Notes under the pieces: generated by a model
Databases searched by the model: none
The model's input: only the letters and a program-made list of their open reading frames with translations
What the model was told of the DNA's origin: nothing
Made by a program: the position numbers and the translations under genes
Origin: Aurelia coerulea
Lineage: Eukaryota > Cnidaria > Scyphozoa > Semaeostomeae > Ulmaridae
Length of the DNA: 64,000 bases
Direction: 5' to 3'
NCBI GenBank assembly: GCA_039566865.1
Contig: CM076951.1
Span: forward strand, 20,035,484 to 20,099,483
In this document: in pieces, positions 32,781 through 44,190 of the stretch
How the letters are laid out: each line of letters opens with the position of its first letter
Numbering within the stretch: position 1 is the stretch's first letter

Positions 32781-34989
32781 ATTGAAATTATAATGAAGTG
32801 ATAAGTTAATAATTGGTTATTTGTATAAATGTAACTAAACAGGGAGATTCCCTCATTTTCCAAGGGTATCAAGGGCGTGGGCACAGCAAATTTTCTGTGC
32901 CTTCCTCCTGCCAAAATGTCACATAGATATACTTCTTGTTGAATACCTGGTACTTACATTGAGCTTTCTGGAAAATACTTGAACATTGCACGTGGGTCTT
33001 TAAGCAGCTCTTTACTGGCAAATTGACTTATGCAGCACACCAATGACTATGTCGGAACAATGAGACCACTACAAACAGCATGATAAAGAATGCTGCAGTT
33101 ACGACATGAAACCCACTTCTCTCCCTCAAATGCTGTAGTATAGGAACCAAGGTGTTTGGTACCAGCACACAGTTCGACAATCTCTTGCTCTGGCAACGAA
33201 TAATGTCAAGATCTATCACATGAGAAAGAATTACAAGAAGTTTGTATATGATATTTTATCTCATAAAATGCCTGAAATAATGACAGACCTTAAAAATAAC
33301 TTCAAGTACCTCTCTGTTCCAATAGAAAGGGTGACAAGTGATTTTTGTCTACAACAGATTGTTTTCTACGAAAATTGTTTGACCCTTAATGCTTAAACTG
33401 TTGATTGTGGTGCTCTTTGAAATCTACAAGAAACATGCTAAGGTGGAATAATAAATTTTGTCTGGCTTGTCTCCTTTTGCTACAAAACTTAAAATTGATT
33501 GCACCATTGTTCAAAGCAGCAACTCCATACAAGAACGTTGGTTAGTAATACAATCTATATTAGCTCACAGTACTACGGTAGGGTTATCAAGTATCTACTG
33601 TAAGTTACAAGAAGGAAGAGTTGATAAAACTAGCTCATACCGATTTTTCATACCAAAGGAATGAATAAGGAAGGGAAATATTTTTTGTCTGCGCTGACGA
33701 ACAACAGATTCAAAGGACTCCCTTCAGTAGTTTGACACTTGCACGGAAGCCTTCCACTATGGCAAACCCCAGCACCAAAGCAATTACCTGAATGTCCCAA
33801 AATGCCCGATGTCCCATAACACCCAAAACCACTCCATATGTTTTACTCATTAACTGTCCCGAGGAAAAAACAAGTGCCATTGGAAAATTCTCAATCATTT
33901 TGCATGTAAAATGAAAGCAACAATCATACCTTTGGTCGATTACAAATTCCCTCTTTGGAAGCTCTCTCATAGAGAACTCCCTGTCATTTGCAAGAACAAC
34001 AGCATTACATTGGTCCCTTTTCTCGCGGTCCTCGTCTGTAATACTTGCCTTGATCTTAAACTAGTCTGACTGCTAGCACCATATCCTCCTCCTCTAACCT
34101 TTTTAACATGCCTCGCTGTAAGAACCATTCTTTTGGTATTTCTGAGAATAGAGAAGGAGGGCAGTCACTAGCAGGGAATTAGAAATATAATGGCAGGGAA
34201 AAGAAATTTTCGGCTATTATCTATGATGAAACTTGTACAGTTTTGACGGGGAAACAAACATTTGAACAGGGAACAAACAGAAATACGGTGGGGAAGTTTT
34301 CAAACTTAGCAGGGAAACAAAATTCCTTGGTGCGTCATCCATCTACCTTGGTGGGGCAATGTTTCAGTGGGATCGTTACTGGGGGGGGGGTACTGTTTTG
34401 ATGGTTCAGAGAGCCCCCTGTTTTCAAAGCAGATCCATATAACAAAAAGTAAATGATTCTCATGTACCGAACACACAGAATAGAAGAAATATGATCTCAC
34501 TGCAAATCAAGGCAAATAAAGTTCAAATAATAGCGTTAAATATATTTCCCTCCCATTCATCCCTTGTTCCACCATAGTCAGAGCTATTGTCTATGTTGGC
34601 TAGAATACCAGAGTCACCCATGTCCACTTTGACATATTCCTTTGAATCAAAATAAAGACACATGCTGTCCACGGTCTGTCATTCAAAGATATGTTTATTG
34701 TCACATTTTCCTTATGTGATACCAAAACCAGTCTTATTTCACTTTTGGCGTTGCGTAGGCAGCACTCAACAGAGTTCAAGGCCGCTTTGCTCTTGCAAAT
34801 TGCTTTCTATTTCTCTATGAAGGCAATGTTGATCTCTTTAAGGGCTGTTTCAAAGGTTATCATTCAACTGTTGAGATGCCATTTCTAATGCGAAGAAGAA
34901 AATACTTCCACTTACCTTTGCAATAATACAACTTGACTAATCTAGCTGTGAACGTTCCTGTCTGTAAACTTGCAGAATATGCTTTATTG
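32781..34989. other. Spacer with no recognised genes
   Basis: Contains the second ~75-bp repeat copy (34098-34172) and an 11-G run near 34380-34390. The 86-codon minus ORF at 33970-33710 and the others have no recognisable family features. Confidence 0.3.
34098..34172. repeat. ~75-bp direct repeat, copy 2
   Basis: Partner of 32465-32543; begins after CTTTTTAACATGCCTC. Confidence 0.7.
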
Positions 34990-34991
34990 TA

Positions 34992-35510
34992 CCGGGTGAG
35001 TCAAAAAAAAGTTTACCAGTTTGGCGGGCTGTGAAATAAAAAGTAAGTGGCCGATATTAAAAACTAAAGTGTTAATCTACCATTCAAAGGCCAACTTAGA
35101 TGAGAAAATTTTGTTTGGCAGAATCATTCACTTGCAAAACCCACAAATTGGAAAAATGCTTGTAAGGGGTTTGTATGGGAATCGAGAATTCCACGTTCCA
35201 TTCTGGTCCATGATTTATTTGGCATGGAAATTTGAGTTCACTACAATTGTCAGTTTCAGAAATAGAATTTGATTTCAATAGCAAGTAAATCATGGACCGG
35301 AATGGAATGTGGAATTCTAGTTCCCATACATGTCCTTTAGAGAAATTTTTCTAATTTTGGGGTCTTAGAGATGAGCAATTCTACCAAACAAAATTTTCTC
35401 ATCTAAGTTAGCCTTTGCATGATAGATTAACATTTCAGTTTTGAATATCAGCTGCATACATATTATTCCACAGCCCGCCAAACAGGCAAACTTTTTTTTG
35501 ACTCACCCGG
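34992..35510. mobile_element. Foldback MITE, TA-flanked, 519 bp
   Basis: Ends CCGGGTGAGTCAAAAAAAAG / CTTTTTTTTGACTCACCCGG are perfect and bordered by TA on both sides (34990-34991 and 35511-35512). The inverted repeat is not just terminal: the two halves (about 240 bp each) match throughout at roughly 85% by eye, e.g. TTAGATGAGAAAATTTTGTT in both arms. The ends resemble those of the 6.7-kb element at 54339 (CCGGGTGTCC + A-run), so mobilisation by a related transposase is possible. No coding capacity. Confidence 0.8.
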
Positions 35511-35701
35511 TATAACATTTGTCTTTGAAGAAGTGAAGATACGTTTTCACCGCCAAGCGCTGGGATCCCAGAAATAGAGCAGACCTAATCGAGTCCACAA
35601 CGCCTTGTCAAGAGAAGAGAGTTTTTCTGCCTCGTCCGTCGCTGCAGCTGCGTTGGTGTGGTGAGCCTGGGACATTCCTGTTCCAGTTCTGTTTTAAATT
35701 T

Positions 35702-37772
35702 GTGTTGCCTTCCTCATTTATCATGTCTGCGTCAGAGGAGCAAGAACCGGTGATTGACCCCCAATCAACCGGAGGGGATGCAATAAGTAGGAAAGAAGCG
35801 ATGGAGCAATTTGACTGGATCTTTGTTATGTTGAGAGGACTGACCAGTCAAACCAATCAGACCAGTCAGCCCCAAAGCTCATCATCTGCATCTGGTGCTG
35901 CAGTTTCAACTGGGAATGTGGGTGAGCATTCTGTTGCTGCCATTACTACTTCTCAAGCACTAGCAGGCAGCCCAACCTACCAGCTCTGGTAACAAGTGGC
36001 AGATCATTGAGATGCTCCCAGCCCAAAAAGCAGTGCTGGCTTTGTAAGTTTCCTCTGCCCTGCCTCCAGTCCCTGGTTATTTGGTCGAAAAGATTCAGAA
36101 GGGCCAATATGTGGACTTTGATCTGTTGCGCCCACAAAATATAACGAAGCTTCCGACAGAAGAGCTATCTCAAGTCCAATTGACAAAATTGATCAAGTCT
36201 GAGTTGGCATGTATCAATGGCTTTGTGGATTGGGCGGAGGCATGGGCGGTCTATTCTGGCTTAGTCGCAAAAGAAAAGCCGGATCAATTACAAAATGTGA
36301 TTGCCTATTTTCTTCTCCTGTCCACCCCACACTGAGATGTGCAGGGACTGTGGTGGCTGGAGTACGACATGGCTTTCCGCAAGCAAGCTGCGGAGAATAC
36401 AACCATGAACTTGGGGGGAGGTTCTTCCCATCCATAGGTGCTCTCTAGAGGGGCTCACAGCAGTATAGCAAGGGATAATCCCAAGGCCAAAAATTGCCAT
36501 GCTTGTAATGGAATGGAAAGGGTGCACTTTCCAAGGGTGTCGTTTTGCCCATATCTGCTCCATATGCCTTGGACCCCACAAAAAGGGTGACTGTTCTCCA
36601 TTTTCAGAGGATACTCAAAATGATAGCGGCAGGAAACGAGCATCAAAGAACTGCTCACCTTCCCCTCCACCCAATAAAATAACTATAAATGACTATCCAG
36701 TTCAACTGATTTTTTATTTTTTCCACCATGTGCTTCTTGTATTTCACCTTTGAATTTTTACATGTGGAAAATGTACCTGGAGTATCTTCATTTTACATAT
36801 TCTTAATGGGTTTTTATGGGTATTCGGCATGGCTTTAATCTGGGAGTTAACCCAGGCACACCAGTATCAGCTAACCGCAACTATGTAACGGCCTATGATC
36901 AGACTATGGTTATTGATAACTATCTGGCGGAAGAGATTACGTTTGGGTCAATTGCAGGTCCCTATGACTAAGCTCCTTTGACACCTTTGCAGCTTAATCG
37001 GTTTGGAGTAATTCCAAAATCAACGCCTGGCAAATTTCGTTTAATCACGGATCAGTACTTTCCAAGGGACGCAAGTGTCAACGACCTCATCTCAGATTCA
37101 GAGGCAGAAGTTTCATATGCTGGTATTACAGAAGCGATCGATTTAGTTTTGAAATTAGGCCAATGTGCGTTACTAGCAAAATTCGTCACATGGTTCGCGG
37201 ACGCACTGCAGTCAATCTTTAAACAAATTGGTGGTGTCCGAAAGATTCAGCAATATTTGGACGATTTCAGATCTCCAGAATCAGATCTCCACAAGTGTAT
37301 ATCTTTAGCTGAGACTCTGGGTGTCCCTATTGCCCCAGAAATAACAGAGGGTCCATCAACATCAATCACTTATTTGGGCTTTATTCTGGACTCAGAGAAA
37401 CAGGAACTTGGGCTTCCCATTGACAAACTCACCAAGGTTCAGTTGGTTTTAGATACATGGAAAGATCATAAAACAGGAACAACAAGAGCCCTCTGGTCCC
37501 TCATTGGGCTGCTGGAACATTGTTCTCAGGCTGTCGTCCTTGGGCGTCCGTTTTTGTGACTAATTGATCGTGCTAAGACAGTGTCAGAGCTCCACCATTT
37601 CATTACGCTATCACTCTGGAAAAAAGAGGATATTCAGTGGTGGTACACTATTTTCAAATCATGGAATGGCAAGAGTCTGTTCCATTTGCGTAAGTGGGAA
37701 AACGCACCAGAAGGCAGTGTCATACTAAAGCCACAATCACAAAAATATAAGATTTTCTTTCAAAAAGTGTAG
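35702..37772 (+). pseudogene. DIRS/Ngaro-like retroelement: gag and reverse transcriptase remnant
   Basis: Gag-like part 35702-36753: an acidic start (MSASEEQEPVID), then after a stop GYLVEKIQKGQYVDFDLL, VDWAEAWAVYSGLVAKEKPD, YDMAFRKQAAE and a cysteine-rich end CRFAHICSICLGPHKKGDC. RT part 36820-37772: NPGTPVSANRNYVTAYD, a TAA, then LQLNRFGVIPKSTPGKFRLI; the catalytic palm is deleted between ALLAKFVTWF and FADALQSIFKQIGGV, leaving QQYLDDF (motif C) and LGFILDSEKQELGLP. It ends with HFITLSLWKKEDIQWWYTIF, the linker to RNase H. The order and wording fit tyrosine-recombinase retroelements; no recombinase was found. Dead through stops, frameshifts and internal deletion. It is related to the minus-strand remnant at 28.1-28.6 kb, which supplies the RNase H part missing here. 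Confidence 0.65.
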
Positions 37773-37794
37773 ATCTTCAAGAATAAGTAAAACT

Positions 37795-38430
37795 TTGCCG
37801 GACTTTTCTCTGGTCCAAGTATGGAAAAGAGTGAAATGCCACCATTTGATCCAGATGCTGTGGAAAAAACTGGCAAGCTTCAGGAGCAAATACATTCTTT
37901 GCCATGTCAACATAAGTACACTACTCCAGCAGAACATTAGGCAGGTTGTGGGTAAAGGATTGAGTGAAACAGTGCTGAATATCTTGAACAAGAGTGGAAT
38001 AGCAATGTCAAAGACAACACAGCGACGTCATCAGTACAGAACAGCAGAGATACATGAAAGAGTTGTAGCAGATTTTATTGCACAGGCAACCCAAGGTAAA
38101 AAACTACTTGCCTCGATGATAGATGATTTTACATTTGTCCAGACCATTTGACAACCCAAGGACCAAGAGACATCAACGGCGAGAAGCATGGCCACAATAT
38201 TGTTTAAAAGATTCCCAGGTGTCCGGGCTGTGCCACCCCAATGCCCAGTTAATCCACAAGGAGTTGGCAAAGATCCCTTGGTTAATTTTACTATTGCCAG
38301 TCTCGAAAATTTTTCTCAAACATTTGCATCAGTGATGCCATATTGGATCCATCTTTGATTCTTTCATCCTGCCATGGAAAGAAATAGAGTTCCTATTCAT
38401 GACCACCAAGCACAAAACAATATAAGAGAG
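37795..38430 (+). pseudogene. Unclassified ORF with a single in-frame TGA
   Basis: From 37795 the frame gives VGKGLSETVLNILNKSGIAM, KTTQRRHQYRTAEIHERVVA and KKLLASMIDDFTFVQTI, then TGA (38149-38151). It stays open in the same frame for >60 codons (QPKDQETSTARSMATILFKR, LVNFTIASLENFSQTFASVM). Codon quality continues after the stop, so one nonsense change in a once longer gene is likely. I do not recognise a named domain; the 'MIDDFT' phrase resembles multicopy, probably mobile, invertebrate ORFs. It begins right behind the DIRS-like remnant but need not belong to it. Confidence 0.45.
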
Positions 38431-40862
38431 CCGAGGAAGATGGCCAACTGCCAGCCGATTAGTGGATGATCTTCTTTTGAAGAACTTTGGCAACTTCTTT
38501 GAAGCTGCTAATCATGCTGTATATAACATAGTATGTATTTTAATTACATCAAATTTAGAATATAGACAGAAAACAACCTCCCAAGTAGGTCAGGATTGTT
38601 CTTCTACAACCATTCTTCCGACTGCAGCAGCTCTTCCTGATTTGTGAGTGTCTTGGCAAGTGTCTTGCTGGCTGTATTTTGCTGGCTGGCTGGCTGTGCT
38701 CTCCGTGTGATCCTTCCTGGTGGTTTTGGTTGCCTTCCGCTTCCGCCGCTTTCATCTCAGTAACCATTGTGCTTAGTGGCGGCCACACAAGTATGGCCAC
38801 ACAAGAACTGCAGACTTGACGCGATATTTTATCTAAGTAACTTTGAAAAGATTTACATCAAATCATTTACAAAGTTCTCTCATATACCAGGCCATCATTG
38901 AAGATGAAGTTGTGATTTGTTTTTTTCTTTCTTTAAACACGCATAGTTCCAAAAGTAATAGGAACTTTTGAAAAGTTTGCAAGGAAAATGCGCTCCTTGG
39001 CTTGGACAACATGTTTGAGAGAGAATTTTTTCCCAATTCCTTACAGATTTTACACCAGGCTTTTCAAAAGGGATGGGGTCCAAACCAGCCAAAAGGGGGT
39101 GTTTCCCGTCACGTGACAGCATATTCTCGAACAGCATTGGCCTTAAAGGTGTGAACATTATTAGGGTGTGTCTGCGCGTTAGCCAATATAAAAAATTTTG
39201 AGCCTTTGCTTCCAAGCTTTGAGCCAAGAGGTAGCATTGTCTATTTGTTGCTTCGTTGAGCACACTAATGATGACAAATACATGCCCCTAACACTGTTCT
39301 ACGGGTTTAGATTGAACTGCAAATTTGACTGGTTAGCCACAGTGTCATACAGAAAATTTGGCAATAGTCAATTAAGATCAACATAATCCCTGTTTTTACC
39401 GCTTTTAACACATTTTTAGAAAGGAGTAGAAGAACAGCTTTAGGCCTAGAGATAACCTTAAAGCTGAACGACCAACCCGTTTACCTTCTTCATTTGTATT
39501 TCAACTTCCTTTGTGTAGCAACAGAAGTGGCTATGAAAGAAACTGAAACTTTCTTATACATTTTGTTGCGGAGGGAAAACAGTTTCTATAATATTTCCGG
39601 ATCATTCTTTTATGTCTTGTTTTTACATCTAAGACTCTTCAATTAATCCTATGTCTCGTTGCTCATCTTCGAACGAAAAGTAGTGGGTTGCAGCGAGACC
39701 ATGAAGAAATGCTGGTAACTTGTTTGCGTTTCAAATCTATCCTAACGATTCAACAGTAAACATGCTAATTCATGGGTATGTTTATGGAGACCAATTACGA
39801 ACAGGGCAACTGACGAACAGGTCTTTACCTCACTATATACAGACCTTTTCGTTTGACACATGCGATCGCATGCGCATGGCTAGGCACACACGTAAATTGA
39901 GTCACGAGTGCTTTTCATCGCACGGGCAAAGTGTTATTTTGATTAAGTAAAGCGGTACTTTGATATTCGACACATCCAATATCAAAGCATGCGCTTCAAT
40001 AAACCGTGATAACTGACAGATCTCATAACACTTTTGACAAAGTCCGAAGTGGCCATTCCCACAATGTGAAATAATTACGATGAAGCATAGAAGGATAGAG
40101 TCAATAATGATAATAAGCGGTAATGACAAGAACTGGTCTCCAATCGAAAGAGAACACATTAAACGGGCAGTGGGAATTTATGTTTCAAAACGCTGAAAGA
40201 CAAAGATAGCCTCCCCACCAAGAAAGGTTGTTATTATCGATACCGATGTTGAAAATTAACAGAGCAGACAGATTTGTCCTGTTGACATTGATAGTTCAAA
40301 CAAATCAGACACTGACGAGTCTGAGTTTACCAACGAAGAAACTTCCGAGTAGTACACAAAATATCTTTAAATGCAGTTTATAGCCCTACAAACTCATTGA
40401 CACATAAACATAACGATAATATTAATTTTATGGAAGTGTGATTATCTTTATCAATGGAGGGAGACTTGAATACTTATTTTTGTGTCACTTTGCCTGTGTG
40501 GTTTTGCCGCACGCGTGTTGTTTTATTCCCGAAAAGGACTGTATATATCTTTTACACGTTATCCAGCAAGTGAGAAACATAATTCCTGTTCTGGGGCCTT
40601 TACACATCTCTCTTAATTCTAGACAAGGTGTTGTTCTCACTTTCCATTGTATTTTCCAAAACCTCTATTCATTTTTATTTGGAAGAGAGCAAAGTTGGCA
40701 ACGAAACCACAGGCCCAGGCAGATAATTTATTCGTTACTGGGAGTGTTATATGGTGGTTGGACACTTTTGAAAGAAGAGATCATGTAATGTTGGTCACTC
40801 GAAAGACATCAAGCTCCCGAGACAATTCCTGCCATCTTGCTTTGAGCATTCATAGAACATCG
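38431..40862. other. Long spacer without recognised genes
   Basis: 38462-38600 may be a degraded continuation of the preceding ORF (LVDDLLLKNFGNFFEAANHA). A small (GGCT)n run lies at 38679-38695. The remaining ORFs (38895-39386, 39720-40159, 40438-40937) have no motif. Confidence 0.3.
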
Positions 40863-40960
40863 GTATGTATGTATGTTTCAATTTGCCACAAGAATAATCC
40901 AAGATTTGAAATATTTTCAAGAGCTACACACAGATAAATGTTAAACTAGTTTAAACTAAA
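40863..40960 (-). repeat. 5'-truncated non-LTR 3' end with (CATA)n tail
   Basis: GTATGTATGTATGTTTCAAT, then TTGCCACAAGAATAATCCA, parallels the 3' end of the full-length element at 13101-13160 (tail plus TTYAAWTTNNCCACAA). It is probably a dead-on-arrival insertion on the minus strand. Confidence 0.45.
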
Positions 40961-40988
40961 CAGTAATGGCTATTCCAGTGCAGTCATT

Positions 40989-41237
40989 TCATACATTTCT
41001 TACATGTAGAGCAGTAGCAGCAGCTCTGGTTTCCTCCACAGATAAAAAGTGTGTTTGGCCAATGACTGTGGTAGGATTAACAGGAACCAGGACATTGGTT
41101 GCATAAACTGTAAGAACATCCTGCACTTCAGGAAAAACATATGTTGGACTGAGGCCATTTGGATGAGGAACATATACTAAGACCTCATTACCTTTGGTAG
41201 TGAATTGGGCCACATATGCAACCCACCAGCTTCTGCT
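40989..41237 (-). pseudogene. Unclassified multicopy protein, C-terminal part (split gene, part 2)
   Basis: The minus strand reads SWWVAYVAQFTTKGNEVLVY, then HPNGLSPTYVFPEVQDVLTV and VNPTTVIGQTHFLS, an SH3-like/chromo-like C-terminal module often found at the end of a cnidarian multicopy protein family. The upstream part of the same gene lies at 44191-45110, on the far side of a 2953-bp transposon. Removing that element and one 9-bp target copy joins ...AVEYSRS to WWVAYV... in one frame. Function unknown. Confidence 0.6.
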
Positions 41238-41517
41238 TAGACTTGCCCCAAGTATGTTTTGTCAACTGTAATAAGTCTACCGGAAAGTATATTACAAAAC
41301 AGACTTGGCCCTCATGAATAATTAATGAGTAATTTGATCCGAAGCATTTGGGACGCTGTCTGTACTTTTGATGTGGACTTCAGCCAATCATTGAGCTCTT
41401 AGAAACAAAAGAATACAATATGCAAGCCACACTGAAGATGAGATCGGGGTGTTGTGTTGCACGTTGCGCACTTCTGCTCACTGACTGAGCAACGCACGAA
41501 CAACAGTACAAGTTTGA

Positions 41518-41790
41518 ATTTTGCAACGGAGAGCAATCGAAGCTTCAAAGACAGTTTTAAAAAACATCGAAGAACTGCGATCCTATCAAGTGGATGCCCT
41601 ATTAGGATACATGGAAGGTCGCAATATGCTTGTAGCACGGTGAACTGGCTTTGGCAAATCGCTTTGCATATCATCACCAAAATTCTAAATGTTTGCACAA
41701 AGCTGCAAAGACAGTAAATGCCATGGGAAGTTTTTAAAGGTACTGCCAGTAAGGGATGAACAATTCCTCGTGCAAACAAGCACAGACTGA
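41518..41790 (+). pseudogene. RecQ-like DNA helicase, N-terminal fragment
   Basis: One plus frame reads ASKTVLKNIEELRSYQVDAL, LGYMEGRNMLVAR, TGA (about 41639), TGFGKSLCISS and continues to about 41790 with one more stop. 'LR.YQ..AL......G+++L...TGFGKSL' is the Q motif plus Walker A motif I of RecQ-type helicases. The remaining helicase motifs (DEAH etc.) are absent; repeats follow. It is carried inside a TIR element, so probably captured or transposon-encoded. A second, C-terminal RecQ remnant on the minus strand lies at 49563-50255 but is not contiguous with this one. Confidence 0.6.
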
Positions 41791-41798
41791 CAGACACA

Positions 41799-41893
41799 TG
41801 GCAGCATTTGGGCCTAATAATCTACACATTCTCTCTTTATTACCCATGGCAGCATTTGGGCCTAATAATCTACACATTCTCTCTTTATTAACC
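41799..41893. repeat. 48-bp tandem duplication
   Basis: CATGGCAGCATTTGGGCCTA...TTTATTACC occurs twice in a row with one-base difference at the junction. Confidence 0.9.
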
Positions 41894-42119
41894 TTATGAC
41901 CAGAGAGCTTGGGAGAGTAAAGAAAGAGCAGCTTGTGAAAAAGACATGACCAATTGCAAGAAAAAAAATGCTGCGGTTTTTTGGTTATATAACCTGTGAT
42001 GTATTCCTCAGAGCCAGGGGCGTCATCAGAAGGGGACAAAGATAACTTTAAATGATACGGTTTGAAATTAGAACAGGCATCAGTCGTTTTGTAAATATTT
42101 TCCGGCACAGGGGGGGGTA

Positions 42120-42420
42120 CCTGGGGATGTGTTGCAATGAAGAGTATACTTTTTCGGAAATCTAGTCAAGCCAAGAGTATACTTTTTTTGCATTTTGGCC
42201 CATCAACGGTCTAGCCAAGGGTATCATTTTTGACAATATTGGTCTAGCGAGAGGTCATGATATCATATTTGGTACAAATTTGACAATATTGGTCCAGAGA
42301 ATGGCCAACATCATTGGTCTAGCCAAGGGTACCATTTTCGTAAAAATTCGTCTGGCCAAGGGCATGATATTGAATATGCTAAAGGCAGACCCCTACCCAA
42401 AAATTAGCCAAGAACCCCCC
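42120..42420. repeat. Degenerate VNTR, unit GGTCTAGCCAAGGGTATCAT
   Basis: Five to seven imperfect units of 35-60 bp sharing TCTAGCCAAGGGTA and ATTTTTGACAATATTGG. A C-run (42416-42424) closes the block. Confidence 0.7.
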
Positions 42421-42690
42421 CCCCCATGATTTCAGGCCACCAAACCCTCTTTGGCCCATACAGTTTACGAAATGCAGTTGATGGGATGATATACGAGTAA
42501 AATTTTGGGTCTTATCTCATTGTTGCTGCTAGGAAACGCAGAAAACAAACACCTTCTTTACAGCTAGAAAACACCCTTCAAGCACCCATCAGCATTAAGA
42601 AGCGAATGCTACTGCAAAATCTCAGGAATTTTCAATAGAAATTGATAGGAAATCCTTCAAAACAAAAATTGGGAAACGCCGAGGCTCTAA

Positions 42691-43000
42691 CCACAGGTAA
42701 CGGGGAAAAATTTGTATAAAAGTAACAGTAGGCAAGTACCTCCATCTATACTTCAGTGTTTACCAAATTTGCTAATTTTGTCTAGATTCGTTTAGGCCAA
42801 CCACGACAGTGCTTGTGATACAAAGAGTTCCGGTTTCCACTCAAAATTTATTTTGAGTGGAAACCGGAACTCTTTGGATCACAAACATTGTCGTGGTTGG
42901 CCTAAACGAATCAAGACAAAATTAGCAAATATGGTTAACACTGAAGTATAGATGGAGGTACTTGTTACTTTTATACAAATTTCTCCCCGTTACCTGTGGC
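42691..43000. repeat. Foldback repeat, arms ~155 bp
   Basis: CCACAGGTAACGGGGA...CACTCAAAATT (42691-42848) pairs with 42849-43000 with few mismatches and one 7-bp indel; the loop is virtually absent. The flanks read GGCTCTAA (left) and CTCTAC (right), a possible CTCTA duplication. Nested in the 2953-bp element. Confidence 0.75.
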
Positions 43001-43399
43001 TCTACTCTTTAAACATTTTAACATCAAATGTTTTTAGTGATTCATCCTGCTCTCAAGTTACAAGTAGTTTTCCATAAGAAACAAGAGATAAAAGTACCGA
43101 AAGTACTTCAGTAAAATCTCACCCCTCCCTCAACATTTTCTCCTGGGATTTAGATGAATTATACAGTACATACTCTGTTACTCGATACTCTGTTATTTGA
43201 TCTTCAAGAGATACTCTGTTATTCGATCTTCACAACATGTCGCTGCGTGCTGTCGTCAGCTTTGGTCAGCTTCCGTTTTTGAACGATTCAATTCAATTTT
43301 TCAATTTTCATGATAATAACTTGCTACACTTTTACAGGAGCGTTGTTATACTTTAACATAAAATAAAATAAAAGAAGCTAATTATAACAGCAACAACAG

Positions 43400-43990
43400 C
43401 AACAACAGCAATGAAAGAACTAATCCAAATATGTAGTAACAGAAATACAGCAATAAATTAAATTAAATATAAATATAAAATGAATAAATCTAATTTCGAC
43501 TGTGCATGGTGCTAACTCTCTTCAGTCGTTGGCGTAGGAATGGGAAAAGGGTAGTACTCAAGTGCAATTGGCATTGTCGTCTGAATGTAATTCAATAGAC
43601 TTGTTTATGAAACATGCTACCCATTTAATTATCTGAAGATTCTCACATGACATCATATAGATAAATTTTTGTTCAGGTGTGAGAAGCTTGAAGTTTATGA
43701 CAGAATTGTCAATTTTTTCGTACCGTTTATTTCGTAAACTGTGGTATTTTGGGCAGGTAGTCATGAAATGTTGTTCATCTTCAACGCTGGTTTTATTACA
43801 AAGGCACGTTCTGTCCTCGACTGGCAAATTATCTCTCCAGCCGACCTTGATGTGCAGACTATGATCGCTGCATCGGAATTTTGCAAAGCACCTTCTGAGC
43901 GATTTGTCGGTTAATTTAGTATAAGCTTCACGCTGAAAATGTCCTTTAAAAGTTGCATAGGTTCTCAGTTTGTTACCTCCTTTATTTGAC
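43400..43990 (-). pseudogene. Non-LTR retrotransposon C-terminal fragment, 5'-truncated
   Basis: Minus reading from ~43980: LRTYATFKGHFQREAYTKLT, RCFAKFRCSDHSLHIKVGW, then VEDRTCLCNKTSVEDEQHFM and TTCPKYHSLRNKRYEK. The CxC...H...C zinc-like motif ('R.C..C....EDE.HF...CP.Y...R') is the usual C-terminus of several non-LTR reverse transcriptases. The reverse transcriptase core is absent. A (CAACAG)n stretch at 43389-43411 lies at its 3' side. Confidence 0.65.
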
Positions 43991-44190
43991 GGGCCAAATT
44001 TTGACTTAATTCCATTCGCCCAATAACGCTCGAAGCTACCCCCTGTTTTTTTCAGTTGACCACAAGAGATTAGCTATCTCATTAATTATTCACGAGGTCC
44101 AGAGATATACAAGTCTATTTCGCTTTTCACTTTTCCCTTCACTTTTTTTGACGAATTTTTTTTTGACGAAATAGACTTGGGGCAAGTCTA

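Larger units (their letters stand above)
41238..44190. mobile_element. 2953-bp TIR transposon with 9-bp target duplication, carrying a RecQ remnant
   Basis: Ends TAGACTTGCCCCAAGT (41238) and ACTTGGGGCAAGTCTA (44175-44190) are perfect inverted repeats. Looser inverted similarity extends ~100 bp inward to TGAATAATTAATGAG (41315) and CTCATTAATTATTCA (44079). The nonamer GCTTCTGCT flanks both sides (41229-41237, 44191-44199). A 9-bp duplication suggests a MULE-like or Merlin-like element. The interior holds a RecQ-helicase remnant (+), a 48-bp tandem duplication, a short-unit VNTR, a foldback repeat and the 3' end of a non-LTR element; no transposase is recognisable. Confidence 0.8.
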
